From the NCBI RefSeq assembly GCF_000003855.2, contig NW_003101679.1, positions 1,796,016 to 1,860,015 of the forward strand: 64,000 nucleotides of DNA, in the 5' to 3' direction. The stretch is from Blastomyces gilchristii SLH14081 (taxonomy: Eukaryota; Ascomycota; Eurotiomycetes; Onygenales; Ajellomycetaceae). Below the pieces are notes generated by a model. The model worked only from the letters and a program-made list of their open reading frames with translations, was not told the DNA's origin and searched no databases. Numbering within the stretch: position 1 is the first letter of the stretch; each line of letters begins with the position of its first letter. This document shows, piece after piece, positions 24,810 through 36,676 of this stretch. Made by a program: the position numbers and the translations under genes.

Positions 24810-25623
24810 GAATTTGACATGAAAGAAAGTGATCAATATTGCAATCAAATATCACTTGATGTATAGAACCTACTAATTCATTAGTTCTATAATATAGGTT
24901 GAACCCATAGCCACTCAACACAATGAAGAACTTCAAGCTGAATAATGTATTCAACTCACTCAGTATCTTTCTGATTAACTGATCTTTTTGAATGAGAGTG
25001 CTGTAAATAAATGTACAGCAGATCAACAATATGAATAATCAAGCAGAGAATTCTCTTATCATGTTAGAAGGCTCTGTAAATAATCTCAAAGATAATTAAT
25101 CTTATCTGTGATAACTGTCAATGAATATATTAATTATGATATATATCAGAGGTTCTACAATGTAGAGAGGTTTAATAAGTTTGTATATATCTGAATACTA
25201 CTCAAATATCAACAGAGTTATCACTACTTAGTGATGAATAATTGCAATACTTATCAATCTCAAGAATTGAAGAATCTTTGCAGAGATACAGATATTAAAC
25301 TATTATTCTTATTATTATATTTATCTGACTATAATTCTATAGAGAAGTCTTTTCACATGTTGAAGAAATAAATTAGAAGATATAGAGATCAGTTAGATAC
25401 TCAGTTTAATGAAGATTTTAAAGCTTTTTTACATTATGCAGTTGAGAACTTTATGAGAGAAAAAGATGTAAAAGAATATTTCAGATCTGCTTATATAGAA
25501 TAGTATTATAATAATCAGAAAAATTCAGATTGCAATTCATTCAACTATAATACAGATTTAGAGGTTGAAGCAGTATGAGATCTGCTCTCATCACTATAAG
25601 CAGTTGATAGAGATGATTTGAAT

Positions 25624-25806
25624 TGTGGTTCGGAAGAACGTACAACCGTCGGATAATAACGCGGCCGCTTCCGAACTACTAGCGTACGCGTATGAGTGTA
25701 AAGGGGCCATAGCGGCTGCTAATTAATTTAGTGTATAATATTACAATATATAAGAAGCCGGTGTACATCTGTAATTGTATGCTGGCTTAAGCACCTTTGA
25801 ATCACA
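25624..25806 (+). repeat. Gypsy-2 left LTR (183 bp)
   Basis: Contains a NotI-like GCGGCCGC and ends GAATCACA. It aligns along its whole length with 34767-34949, and the differences are transitions in both directions. Confidence 0.93.
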
Positions 25807-26148
25807 TCTGATAGCATGTCTAAAAATCAGTGAGAAGTGCAGGCTTCTCCAGGGCATGATAATTTCATCTACAAAGTGATTCATAGTTATCATGTCAGTG
25901 TGGTTCTAGAATGCCTCAAAAGATAGCATATAAAGAGCAGTGAGTGAAAGAGCATTCAATTAATACTACTTCACTTATTAAGGGAAAACTTCACATTCAG
26001 ATGAATGCCATGTATGTGAACAGATGAGATGTGAGAAAAGAGATGAGAGTAATAAATCAGATTCAAAGAAGACTGCTCTTCACTCAAAGAGATAAAAGAA
26101 GAGAGTGATCATCACTGAAGTTGTACAATGATAACAGAAATTATATAA

Positions 26149-26226
26149 CAATATAGTGATAGAATAATATAGTAATATAATGATACAGTGATATAGTGAT
26201 ATAATAATACAGTGATATAATAATAG
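26149..26226. repeat. Short tandem AT repeat in gypsy-2 5' region
   Basis: Degenerate repetition of units like AGTGATATAATAAT over about 80 bp, between the left LTR and the gag region. Confidence 0.6.
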
Positions 26227-26239
26227 ACATTGTATAATC

Positions 26240-29200
26240 AATGAGAAATTACTGAAATGAATATCTTTTCTAGCTGATATAAATAACACTCTTCTCTGCT
26301 ATCTGAACTGAAAGATATGCAGAATCTCTCAGAGGATTTACTCAAAGCAGTAAGAAAAGCAGCTGAAATCACTGAATCAGAATTGAAGCTCTGTACATGT
26401 ACAAGAATTCTAAATGAGATTGAGATCTTGTGTACACAGTGACAGGCTGAGACAGAAGCTAAACAACAATTAGCATTCACTGCAGATCAAGTATTCACTA
26501 TGAAGAGCTTCACTGATGCAATTGTCATCATTAATAAAAATAGAGAAAATCAGATCTTAGGCCTGCAGCAGAAGATTGAACATTTATACAGATAGATAAC
26601 TATATTAAATCTGAAGATCTTACTATGATTGTTCATGATCTCTTCAGAAGCATATATATCATCAGAGATCACTGCATAGAATGAGAATTCAAGCATGAGA
26701 TATATCAAGCTGAGAGATCTACTGAAGTTATCAAGCTTCAATAACAACTGAAAAAATAATGCTGCAATCAGCTGACTAAGTCAGATATGATCATATTATC
26801 AGATTGAATATGAACTCACAGATAGACAGTCAACAGAATTTCAACAAGTTTTAAGATCTGCTACATTTCTACATGAAAAAGTGAAGTTATTATGAATAAC
26901 TGATGAAAAGATGAATCTCATAGATCTGAAGTGATATTCATTTCTACAAATATAGAATGAGTTTTTCAAATGAATCTTGCACAACTTTGAGAAAGTGAAC
27001 ATGTAAGATAAGTGTTATAAACACTTCACTGAGTGTAGATAAGTAAGTGATCTTATATTATACTTCATACACTTCAGCTTATACTATCTTGTATTGAATG
27101 AAGAGCTTTTAACATCTTTCTATTTACAGATCTTCATTCATGATCTTACACCTGAGTTGAGAGTGAAATGAAAATACTTAATCTCACAATCAGATATGAT
27201 AGAAAAAGCATATAACATTCTCATTGTATGAGAATAAGCAAGTCAATTGTAACAGAAAATACTGCAATTGAGTATGTCTTAGCAGAGAACAGATAATCAG
27301 ACTTCTATGATATAAGTCACATATCTGAATGTGATGAATCTAGATCTGAATGCTATTACTAAAGTATTAAATCCTCTGAAAAAGAGATTCTCTGAGTGAA
27401 AATCTTGATATCACAAGCATTGAGCTTGCTTCAACTGCAGATGCTAAAATCATGATATAAAAGATTACACTCAGCATACACAGTCAAGAGAAGCAAGAGA
27501 GTTAAAAAACTAGCAGAATCAGTGAGCTCAGAGACACTCACTGATATTCTATGAAAAGCCTTCAAAGTGAAAGAGATGCTCATGTTAGATAATTCTTTAA
27601 ATTCTGTAAATGCAAAGAAGAAGCAGGCTTCTGAATGAGATACAGATGAGAATGAAGTAAACACTCATCTCAATATCTTAAGGCCTGAAATGTTAATGTA
27701 TAGAGGATACTTGAGTAAGAATTGAGAGATGGCTGTAAAAGTGTTAGCAGATATAGAAGCTTCTATACAATATATTGATGATTATATAATCTGAAGATTG
27801 AAAGAGGTCTGCTGAGTGAAGAATCTCTGACATATAAGATTATCTGATAATTAATATTTGATATTATCTGCAAGAGTAAGAGTTTTCTTGCACTTCAGAG
27901 AATGATCTTGCTATATTTAAGCATGAGAGCTGCAGAATGTGAAATACAACCTTATTCTTAAACTTGATTGATTTCAAAGGTTCAATCTGCAGATTCAATG
28001 ATGTACATGCTATATACAGTTGACTGATAGAAAGAAAATGATTCATACAATTCTATTAACTGATATGAGAAGGACATTTCATGTCTCTGATATAGAAGAA
28101 TTAAATCTGCTTACACATTAACAAGTAAAGAGAACAATTTATAAGACCTCATCTGAAAGCATTCTGTATGTCATACAGAATCTGAAAGTGAAGAAAATCA
28201 AGATAAAAGATATACAGAAGAACAAGTGTATAAAGAAGCTTCTGAAGAAGTATGAAAAGATCTTCTGAATAGATCTTTCATCAGAATTGCTGCTGAAATG
28301 AGAATTCATACATGAGATTGATATAAGAGATGCAAAACCTGTCAATCAGAATGTGTACTCTCTGTCATAAATGCATCTTGAAGAACAGAAGTGTCAGATC
28401 ACAGACCTTCTAGAATATAATCTTATATAATTCTTATCAAGCATGTGAGGCTTTCCAGTTCTATTTGTGAAAAAGATGAGTGAGAAGTGATAAATATGTA
28501 TTAATTACTGAGTACTCAACAAGCTTATGATCAAGAATGAATATTCACTGTCACAGATTCAACAACAGTTGAATACAGTTGAAAACATCTGATATCTATT
28601 GAAGATTAATCTTCTCTCAGAATACTGACAGATCTGTGTAGATGAACTGTCAGTTCTGCAAACTATGTTTAATACATAATGAGAGAAGTTTGAATTCCTG
28701 ACAATGTCATTCAGTCTGACAAATATGCTCATTATCTTTCAAATGATGATGAATACAATTCTTCATAAACAGAATGAAACCTTATATCTCATATATCTCA
28801 ATGACATTCTAGTCTTTTCAAACTCATATAATGAATATCTGAAGTATCTTGATAAAGTGCTTACAACTCTGACAGAGTATAAGCTCTACATCAAATCAAT
28901 CAAGTGTGTGTTTGAAACAGAAGAGTTGAAGTTCATAGAACATGTAGTGAGTGATGACTGTATACACCTCATCTCAGAGAAATTGAATGTTATAGCAAAT
29001 TGACTGTGACTGAGAAATATACACTATATACAATAGTTTCTTGAGTTGGTCTTATATTACTCTAGATTTATCAAGGATTTCATATGAATATCTGTATCAC
29101 TCTCAGATCTCTTAAGAGAAATAGATACAAATCTGTGAAAGAAGAAGTTTTGTTCAATTATCTGAAATACTGTATGTGAAGAGGCTTTTCTCACACTGAG

Positions 29201-32030
29201 AAAATGTATAATAACATTCTCAGTACTTATTCAATCAGATTGTGATAAACCTTTCTACATCAAGACAGATGCATCTAAATGAGCTATTAGAGACACTCTT
29301 CTACAGATGAGTAAGAATGACAAGCTGCATCTGATAATGTATAATGGTAAAAAACTATCAGACACTGAGCTCAATTACTCAGTATATGAAAAGAAATTAC
29401 TAGTGATTAAGCACACACTGGCATTGTGAGATAGATATATTGACAACAGGCATATAACAATGATGATCACAGATCATGAAAGCCTCATCTATCTACAATC
29501 AATGATAAAACCTTTCAAACACTTAGCATGTTGAATCTTGAAGTTTCAAGTGTATAATCTTCATATCAAATACTGAAAGGAATTGAACATTGTAATATCT
29601 GATGCAATCAGTTACAGACCTGATTTCATGAGTGAGAGTTCTGTGAACCAGGTACAAGAGATGTTTGTGTTAAACACACTGAGAGAATGCAAGGAATCAG
29701 AATGAGTGAACATCATGATCTCTCACTTGAAGAATGATAAGATGTCAGATGACAAGTATCTTATGAAAGTAGTAGAAGAGATACTTTTGAACTTCAAGCT
29801 GAGAAAATTGAAAAATGATATTATGCTTTACTATGATCTAGAATATGCAGAAGCTCTCTATCTAGAATCTTCATTTTAATGTGACTTGATAACTCACATG
29901 CACAAGGAATTCAGTCACTTGAAAAGCCCTGAACTCATGAGTGTACTGAAATCAAGAGCATACTGACCAAGCATGGCTGAGAACATTCAGATGTACACTC
30001 ACAAGTGCCTGAATTGCCAGGTTGTGAAAGAATCTAAGAAAGGGTTAGAATGTGAGAAAGTACAATATCAGATAAAGTGTATGATATAACTGTTTGAATA
30101 ATGAGAGATGAACCTCATAGGCATATTACCGCGGATGTCAAATGAAAATTGATGAATAATCACTGCTATTGATTACACTACTGACTGGCCAGTTATAAAA
30201 GCAGTTTCAGAGATGACAGAGAAGGTGATGATGAAGTTTCTACATGATGAGATCTATGTCAACTAGACTGACCGTGTGACCGTGTCTGAGACCAGGACCA
30301 GATTTTTTGATAGTCTCATTACCAATTCGACTGATCCCATTACATGGTTTTAACATTAGATAGTAGTCTCATACTGTCTCAGTGAGACTTACTGTCTACT
30401 CTTGTCACATTTTTCAAATAAGATCATGATTTTCACTTCTCAATTTAAATTATTTTTATTGCTTTAAATGACTTTAAATCTCATTTAAGTGTTATCAAAA
30501 AGTGTTACTTTTTAAAAAATTAAAAATAGTCTAAAAAAAACCTTAAAATGTCTAAAAATAGTAACTTTATGCCAAGAATGGGACTAAATGAGACCAAATG
30601 AGACCACTTTCTTATTTTTTTCAAGTCATGGTTTCATTTTAAGATCTGATATATAGTCACTTTACATGTTTTTTTGATGGCCAGTCCCAGCGGGATTCAC
30701 GCCAAGAAATGTATGGGACCAGACCAAATGGGACCAAATGTGAAATTCATGGTCCCGGCGGCCAGTCTAATGTTAACTATGAAATGCTGCATGAGATTCT
30801 AACTGATAACAGTGCAAACCTCATAGAAGAAGTGATGAGGCATTTTGTAAGTCAGTTACAGACAAGACATTGTAGAACAATATCATATTATTTGCGGATG
30901 AACAGGAAGATGAAACACTTGAATGAAATCTTGAGCAACATGCTGATGAAATACCTAGTGAGCAAGTCTATGAGATTATGAGATGAATATCTTGATCAGG
31001 CACTATTAGTCACACAAATCTGACAGCATGCAGTCATCAAGTATTCATCATTCTACCTGTTGTATGGATTGCATCCGCGCATTCTGAAGAATGCTTTGAA
31101 AAAGATGAAGGAGAAAACAACAGTTGTGAACATGAAATCAAGATTGAAAGAGATCAGTCACACACATGTAAAAGCTAACAAGTTACTTCTGAACTGAGCA
31201 ATTCAATCAAAAAGAATACAAGACTCACTTGTTAAGAAATCAAGTCTTAAGATGAGAATGTGAATTCTCATACACAATGAGAGTTCTGAGAAGTTCCAAC
31301 CTAGGTGATTTGAGTCATATAAAATACTCAAATCACATTCTCTGGAAATGTATGCATTGAAAGAATCAGAGGAACAGATCTTATACAACTTAATCAATAA
31401 TTCATAACTTATGAAAGCAAAGATGTAAGATCTGAGTGAATTATAATCATCTACAGCACTATTATCAGTGTTGAAAAAGAAGAGACTTACAATTGAAAAG
31501 CCTCATGAAGTAAGAGAAATCATAGACACTTATGAATCAGATGATCTCACTTATTTCAATCTTTTCATAATTATAAGAAAAGAATGAGAAGAAATGAAGA
31601 AATCAGATGAACATCACACTTCAATAAGTGATGAGACTGTAGCCAGTTATATGATAATATACTGCAGACAGTGAGTGTAACATGACAAAGAGCAGTCTTA
31701 AAGTGACAGACTTGTATATGAGTCAGATCACAGAAGAAAAAGAAATTCAGAGTTGAATTCAACTGTTTATACCAGTTCAATTACAGAGATTATAGAGAAT
31801 GAACTATCTGAAACATCTGCAGATATGTGAGACCAAGTCATCTCAATCTCTGAGAATGCTCAGAGATCAGGTGAGATTAGTTTCAATGAGTCATTCACTG
31901 TAGTGATCTGAGCAGGCGAAGAGAGACAGTATAATGCATGAGACAGAATCACAAAAGATGAAAGCTGCTGAATCTAGTCACTGAATACTGTACTATATAG
32001 AGGTCATGTAAGAGTAGTGACTAGCAGATA
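26240..32030 (+). pseudogene. Gypsy-2 gag-pol remnant
   Basis: Plus-strand domains in order: gag with a zinc knuckle CFNCRC…NHDIKDY near 27430-27470 (last Cys now Tyr); reverse transcriptase with MSFSLTNMLIIFQ (28704) and YLNDILVFS (about 28795, one catalytic Asp now Asn); RNase H from FYIKTDAS (about 29250) through YEKKLLVIKHTLA; integrase zinc-binding EFSHLKSPEL…CLNCQVVKES (about 29910-30030); integrase core AIDYTTDWPVIKA (about 30165), interrupted by a MITE, then MLHEILTDNSANL (about 30785); and a GPY/F-like KFQPRWFESYKIL near 31290-31330. Trp and Arg codons are commonly TGA. Not functional. Confidence 0.85.
30264..30769. mobile_element. hAT-like MITE, copy 1 (506 bp), inside gypsy-2 integrase
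   Basis: Begins TAGACTGACCG and ends with the inverse CGGCCAGTCTA. Flanked by 8-bp duplications ATGTCAAC (30256-30263) and ATGTTAAC (30770-30777) that differ by one C/T. Removing the insert restores the integrase reading …EIYVNYEMLHEILTDN…. It has no coding capacity. The 8-bp duplication and TAG-type ends point to the hAT superfamily. Confidence 0.88.
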
Positions 32031-32507
32031 AAGAAAAAGTATAAGAAAAGAAAAGAGATAATGAATTGATTATCAACTGTAAGAGTTAGCTGTAAAAAAC
32101 AAATGTTATCATACACATCTCATTCATTTTCATACATCACATGTTTAATCTATTTTCAATGTCATGTCATCTGAAAAATGTCAAAAACAAAGGAAATCTC
32201 AAAACTTGAGATCTGTAAGAGATTTGAGAGCTGCAAGCTGCTCTTATAACAATGCTGTACATATCTCTGATTCCTCTACTGCTCTGTATATAACATTAAT
32301 GTCATTTATCACAAGATTGACTGGAATACTAATATAGAAATACGCACATGTACATGTAAAGAAATTGAAGAAGAGTGTGAGACTCACAGAATCAGAAGCC
32401 AGGGCAGAGGAAGCAGAGGTGAAAGAAACAGAAGAAGAAGAAGACACAGAACTGAATAAACAATAGTGAGAGTCATCTGAGGTCAAATGCTTATAATCTG
32501 GTGTGTG

Positions 32508-33013
32508 TAGACTGACCGTGTGACCGTGTCTGGGACCAGGACCAGATTTTTTGATAGTCTCATTACCAATTCAACTGATCCCATTACACAGTTTTAACAT
32601 TAGATAGTAGTTTCATACTGTCCCAGTGAGACTTACTGTCTACTCTTGTCACATTTTTCAAATGAGACCATGATTTCCACTTCTCAATTTAAATTATTTT
32701 TATTGCTTTAAATGACTTTAAATCTCATTTGAGCATTACCAAAAAGCGTTACTTTTTAAAAAATTAAAAATTGTCTAAAAAAAACCTTAAAATGTCTAAA
32801 AATAGTAACTTTATGCCAAGAATGAAACTAAATGAGATCAAATGAGACCACTTTCTCATTTTTTTCAAGCCATGGTTCCATTTTAAGATCTGATATATAG
32901 TCACTTTACATGTTTTTTTGATAGCCAGTCCCAGCGGGATTCACGCCAAGAAATGTATAAGATCAGACCAAATGGAATCAAACGTGAAATTCATGGTCCC
33001 GGCGGTCAGTCTA
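32508..33013. mobile_element. hAT-like MITE, copy 2 (506 bp), 3' region of gypsy-2
   Basis: Same length and orientation as copy 1, and nearly identical apart from transitions. Flanked by a perfect 8-bp duplication GGTGTGTG (32500-32507 and 33014-33021). Confidence 0.92.
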
Positions 33014-33172
33014 GGTGTGTGCACAACCTTTCCTATAGAGAAGAAAGAGAAAGTGATAGAAGAAGCTTGAGAGTGAAAGAGAGTAGTCTCAGCAGTGTTA
33101 TTATCTTTGATCAGAATGATCTCTGATGCTGAAGCAACTAAGAATCATTATTAGTATATAAAAATCACAAAA

Positions 33173-33427
33173 TCAGAGATGAGAACAGTTACTGAATGAA
33201 CACTCACTGATCTTAGAGTTGTACATGTAATTACAACACATACAAGACTTCTCAGAAAGAGAGAGAGAGACACAGAGAAATGCAGAAAGCAGAACACAGT
33301 ATGTGAACAGCTCATTCTCACAATGACATTTCAGACAAGATGTATGAGTCTCACACTTATAAGTGTAAAAGAGTACAACATCTGCATTCTCATTCTTGAA
33401 AACACAGATATCTTTCATCTGTATCAT
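33173..33427 (-). other. Antisense Cys-rich open frame in gypsy-2, downstream of integrase
   Basis: 84 codons without stop, opposite to gag-pol, with clustered cysteines (YKCETHTSCLKCHCENE, KSCMCCNYMY). It survives in a block where all other frames are riddled with stops. The spacing hints at a zinc-binding motif, but I cannot name a family. It could be the exon of an extra antisense gene of the retrotransposon, or chance. Confidence 0.35.
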
Positions 33428-33754
33428 GAAGTCAGATGACAGATACTAGAGAATAAGCTGATACAGATCTATTATTCTGAAGGAATTCATTAGAGTGAAT
33501 GTCTCTGTAATATTGAACTTTACAGTTATGAAAAGCTTCTTAATGTCTGTGAATATCATAACTTTATACATAGTAAAACTCATAATAATTTCTTCTAAAA
33601 ACAGGAAATCAGTGTCAGAAAGAAAAGATGAAAAAGAAAAAGACTTATAATTTTAACACTGTTGAGAGAGAAGATGATTCTCTGAAATGAATAAATAATT
33701 ACTTTATCATGAATATTTAAAATGAATGTAATAATTGATGTCTGTGACTGAGCT

Positions 33755-34710
33755 TCAGATAGTTGTATTATATACAGTCTTTGTATAATAAATTATTCTA
33801 GAAGTCAGTAAGAAAGACAGAAGTGTATATACTGATAAATATAATTCATTAAGTCTATACAACATCTTCTTGAAACAGGGAGAGCTGATAACAAAAGCAG
33901 AGATAGCAAAACCAGGAGTAGTGAGAGTAAGAGTTGTGAGAACAGAGGTAGTAGAAGCAGGAGAACCAGACACAGAGACAAGTGTAGAAGATTGAGAAGT
34001 GACAGAGAAAGAGACAGAGAGAGAAGTAGTAGAGAAAGAAGTGACAGAAGAGATAAGAGAGAATGTAGAAGACTCAGTTATACATAATATAGATAATTTC
34101 TTCATTATTACATTCTTCAAGTTCTCAATCAATGATTCAATATTGAGTTCACTATCATCAGTGAATATGAATCTGTCAATATATGAAGATTCTATGTAAA
34201 TAAAAACAAATATATCAGCATCTGTGTTCATATAAAATTGTGCTAGAAAACATGATTAGAAACTCACTGAGAAGAAGAAATGATTGAGAGTGTATGAAAA
34301 GATGAAGAAGATGTGTCATTCATGATAGTATGTTCTGACAATTGTTAGAAGATAAACAAGTTCTGATCATGTATGTTTCACAACATATTACACTTACTGC
34401 TAATAAACTGTCTGATATGAGCACTACAATAATACTTGTTATGAGAACAAGAAGTCATTATCAGAAACATGTATGATGTAATAGATGAACAAATGAAAAG
34501 AGTTGAACAGAAGAAGAGATAGAAATCTTGAATGAGATAGTAATGTTTGATAATAATGATGATAAAGAAAATGATTAAAGAATGAGAAAAGTTAGTGAAT
34601 GAGTGATGTAATATAGTGAAAGTTTCTTTGTAAGAGTGTACACAGAATGCTAGCTGAATCAGGGATAAGATCACACAATCATGAAATGCTAGTGGTGAGC
34701 TAATCTGCAT
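33755..34710 (-). other. Antisense open frames (34710-34378, 34231-33755) in gypsy-2 3' region
   Basis: Two minus-strand frames of 110 and 158 codons lie between the integrase end (about 32030) and the right LTR. The second starts MNTDADIFVFIYIE and has a long Ser/Thr-rich middle. With 33173-33427 they form a roughly 1.5-kb tract where antisense frames are the most open. No domain is recognised. Confidence 0.35.
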
Positions 34711-34766
34711 GAAGCTAGGATGTATGATATGATCACATGGGCGTGACCGAATCTGGTGAGGGAGAA

Positions 34767-34949
34767 TGTGGTTCAGAAGAATGTACGACTGTTGGATAAT
34801 AACGCGGCCGCTTCTGAACTACTAGCATACGCGTATGAGTGTAAAGGGGCCATAGCAGCCGCTAATTAATTTAGCGTATGATATTACAATATATAAGAAG
34901 CCGGTGTACGCCTGTAATCGTACGCTGGCTTAAGCATCTTTGAATCACA
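34767..34949 (+). repeat. Gypsy-2 right LTR (183 bp)
   Basis: Partner of 25624-25806, preceded by a polypurine tract and followed by the target duplication GAAT. Confidence 0.93.
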
Positions 34950-34953
34950 GAAT

Positions 34954-35845
34954 TCCTGCAATCTTATCTGCTATAATGAACTTTTTAATCCATCTCTTAT
35001 AATTTGAAATATATTCTTCTTAATATTCATATCAAGTAACTGTTCTCTTATCAACATCTGTAGATGATTCAATTCAAATTCTTTCTTCTGAAGAATGAAC
35101 TTAGTATCTAATAAATTAGAAGCTTTATTAGATCTTCAGATTATCAATCATTTAAAGTATTTATCAAAGAATAAATCTGCTTATTCATTAAATTAAGATA
35201 TTGAACTGCTTTGAATTAAAGATGAATTTAATGAAGTCAACAGTGAAATCAATGAAGAATTTAACAGCAGATTTAATAATGAATTCAATAGTGAATTTAA
35301 TAAAGAATTCAATAAAGAATTCAACAGTGAATTTAATAAAGAATTTAATAAAAGATTTAATAACAGATCTGAATATGAATGATAATAAGATTGTGAATTC
35401 AGTTCTTCTATTTCTTTCATCATATATTTCATCATCATCACATTGATTATCTCACTTGAAAATATCATATTTAATGAAGTTGAAGCTGCTGAAGCTGAAG
35501 AAGAGAATATAACTACTGATAATTAAGAAATCTGTATAGAAGAATTAAATGTAGAAGTTATAGATTTATTCTTCTAACTCTTCTTCTTCTTTCTACTTAT
35601 TAATCATTTTATTATCTTTCTTAAAGAAGTCTCAATTATTGCTTTATCATATTCAATATCATCTATTCAACTTACAATCTCACTACTCAGAAGTTGAATA
35701 TAAGTATTATTATATACTATTCAGCAAGTACTCTACTTAAAGTTATAATAATTTATCTTTTAATAATATCACTGAGTAGTTATCTTATATTCAATCTATA
35801 AAGAATCTCATTTCTTTGATTATTAATTTTAAACCTTCTTTAGTT
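34954..35845. other. RIP-altered interior of the DNA transposon between its two genes
   Basis: AT-rich sequence right of gypsy-2 and left of the second gene, containing a 12-bp tandem array (35229-35380). One plus-strand frame runs …KLEALLDLQIINHLKYLSKN… (about 35120) into the array; its gene is not identified. Confidence 0.5.
35229..35380 (+). repeat. 12-bp tandem array encoding an (E-F-N-S/K)n-like repeat
   Basis: GAATTTAATAAA/GAATTCAACAGT-type units recur about a dozen times. On the plus strand they read EFNSEFNKEFNKEFNS; on the minus strand they give an LLNS repeat. Transitions between units fit RIP. Which strand is coding is unresolved. Confidence 0.7.
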
Positions 35846-36644
35846 ATTGACTGATAACTGTGATTCTTAAATATATAGATAACTTTTCATCATCAGATAT
35901 TTTATGAATTTGAGAGAATTTAACAAGATAATAATGAGAATTGCAGAATAGTGAGATTATATCTTCTTTAATATCAAGAGCTCTTTTTAATATTAATACC
36001 TGAGTTATTAATTGTGAATCTGACACTTTAATAAAAGCTGCAGAACTGTGTATTACAGATGTGTTTGAAAATAGTGTTAAGATATTAAGAAGATTGAAAG
36101 AAGAGATAACTTCAATGATAAGATCACTCATCTTCTTCTTATACAACTTCTTCAAAAGATCAATTATCTTCTTTCAATTCTTCTTCTTCTCAATAATGAT
36201 TTTATTGATCTGAAATTCATATTTATATAATATGATAACAGCTGTATGATCTACAACTTTCATCTTCTTATAGATTTATTTTATAATATACTTCTCAGCT
36301 ATCTTTTCTGCAGTATATTGAATATGAAAGAAGCTGATAGTTGGATCATTTGCTGAGATAGTTCAGTATTTGATCTTGACAGAATTCTTTATCTCATTGA
36401 TAATCATCTGTTCATACAATCTGTATAAGATGTCAGACTCAGGTGTAGAGATTCACAGATATTGAGAATTCTCAGACTGAGTCTCTATATCCTCCTTATT
36501 CATCTGCTTCTCCATCTCATCATTGACTGAATTCTCTTCATTATCCGGAACTTCTGGAACAGGTAGTTTGGGGAGACTGAGGCACAGGGTAGGAGTCTTT
36601 GTATGGGCTTGCAAAGCAGCAGGACGGCGGGCATTGTGAGGCAT
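35846..36644 (-). pseudogene. Second, convergent gene of the Tc1/mariner-type element, unknown function
   Basis: Starts MPHNARRPAALQAHTKTPTL at 36644, 33 bases inside the right inverted repeat. It reads 63 codons through an acidic stretch (PEVPDNEENSVNDEMEKQ) to a first in-frame TGA at 36453-36455. The frame then continues with only a few RIP-type stops to about 35846 (…MSDLIIEVISSFN…, …RALDIKEDIISLF…). The N-terminal part is unmutated, as in the transposase at the other end. The product is not recognised. It is not the transposase, whose domains are all accounted for elsewhere. It may be an accessory transposition protein or a captured host gene. Confidence 0.5.
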
Positions 36645-36676
36645 ATTGAAAAAAGGGTTGATTGATATATGTGGAT

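Larger units (their letters stand above)
9054..25503 (+). pseudogene. DD34E (IS630-Tc1-mariner) transposase, split by a LINE and RIP-mutated
   Basis: The N-terminal part (9054-9382) is intact and encodes MPPQLCDFTTNEIVHLLKDG…, a helix-turn-helix of the Tc1/Fot type (GYMPAEIARSI), up to …SRVLKKL. It resumes at 24810, after the second copy of the LINE target duplication, with …NLT-stop-KK. A 69-nt intron follows (24829-24897, gtgatc…atatag), then …VEPIATQ…. The catalytic domain is recognisable: FLNESAVN at about 24985, YLVMNNCNTY at about 25230, and SDYNSIEKSFHMLKK with the Glu 34 residues after the second acidic position. Both catalytic Asp codons are now AAT (24991-24993 and 25237-25239), the G-to-A change RIP gives. 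The C-terminus …EYFRSAYIE ends near 25500. The net length is roughly that of one fungal Tc1-like transposase. It cannot be active. Confidence 0.87.
25624..34949 (+). mobile_element. Gypsy-2: 9.3-kb Ty3/gypsy LTR retrotransposon, RIP-decayed, carrying two MITEs
   Basis: LTRs of 183 bp at both ends (TGTGGTTC…GAATCACA) with a 4-bp target duplication GAAT (25620-25623 and 34950-34953). A purine run GGTGAGGGAGAA directly precedes the right LTR (about 34755-34766), as expected for a polypurine tract in a plus-strand element. Gag-pol reads left to right. Two 506-bp hAT-like elements are inserted in it. It sits in the DNA transposon about 120 bp downstream of the transposase C-terminus. Confidence 0.92.

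Noticed and set aside
26149..26226. CRISPR-like spaced repeats
   Set aside because: Units are contiguous degenerate AT repeats without unique spacers, and the genome is eukaryotic.
30264..33013. The 506-bp repeats as TA-duplicating mariner MITEs
   Set aside because: The ends begin and end in TA, but an 8-bp duplication outside them is perfect for copy 2 and one transition short of perfect for copy 1, which fits hAT better.
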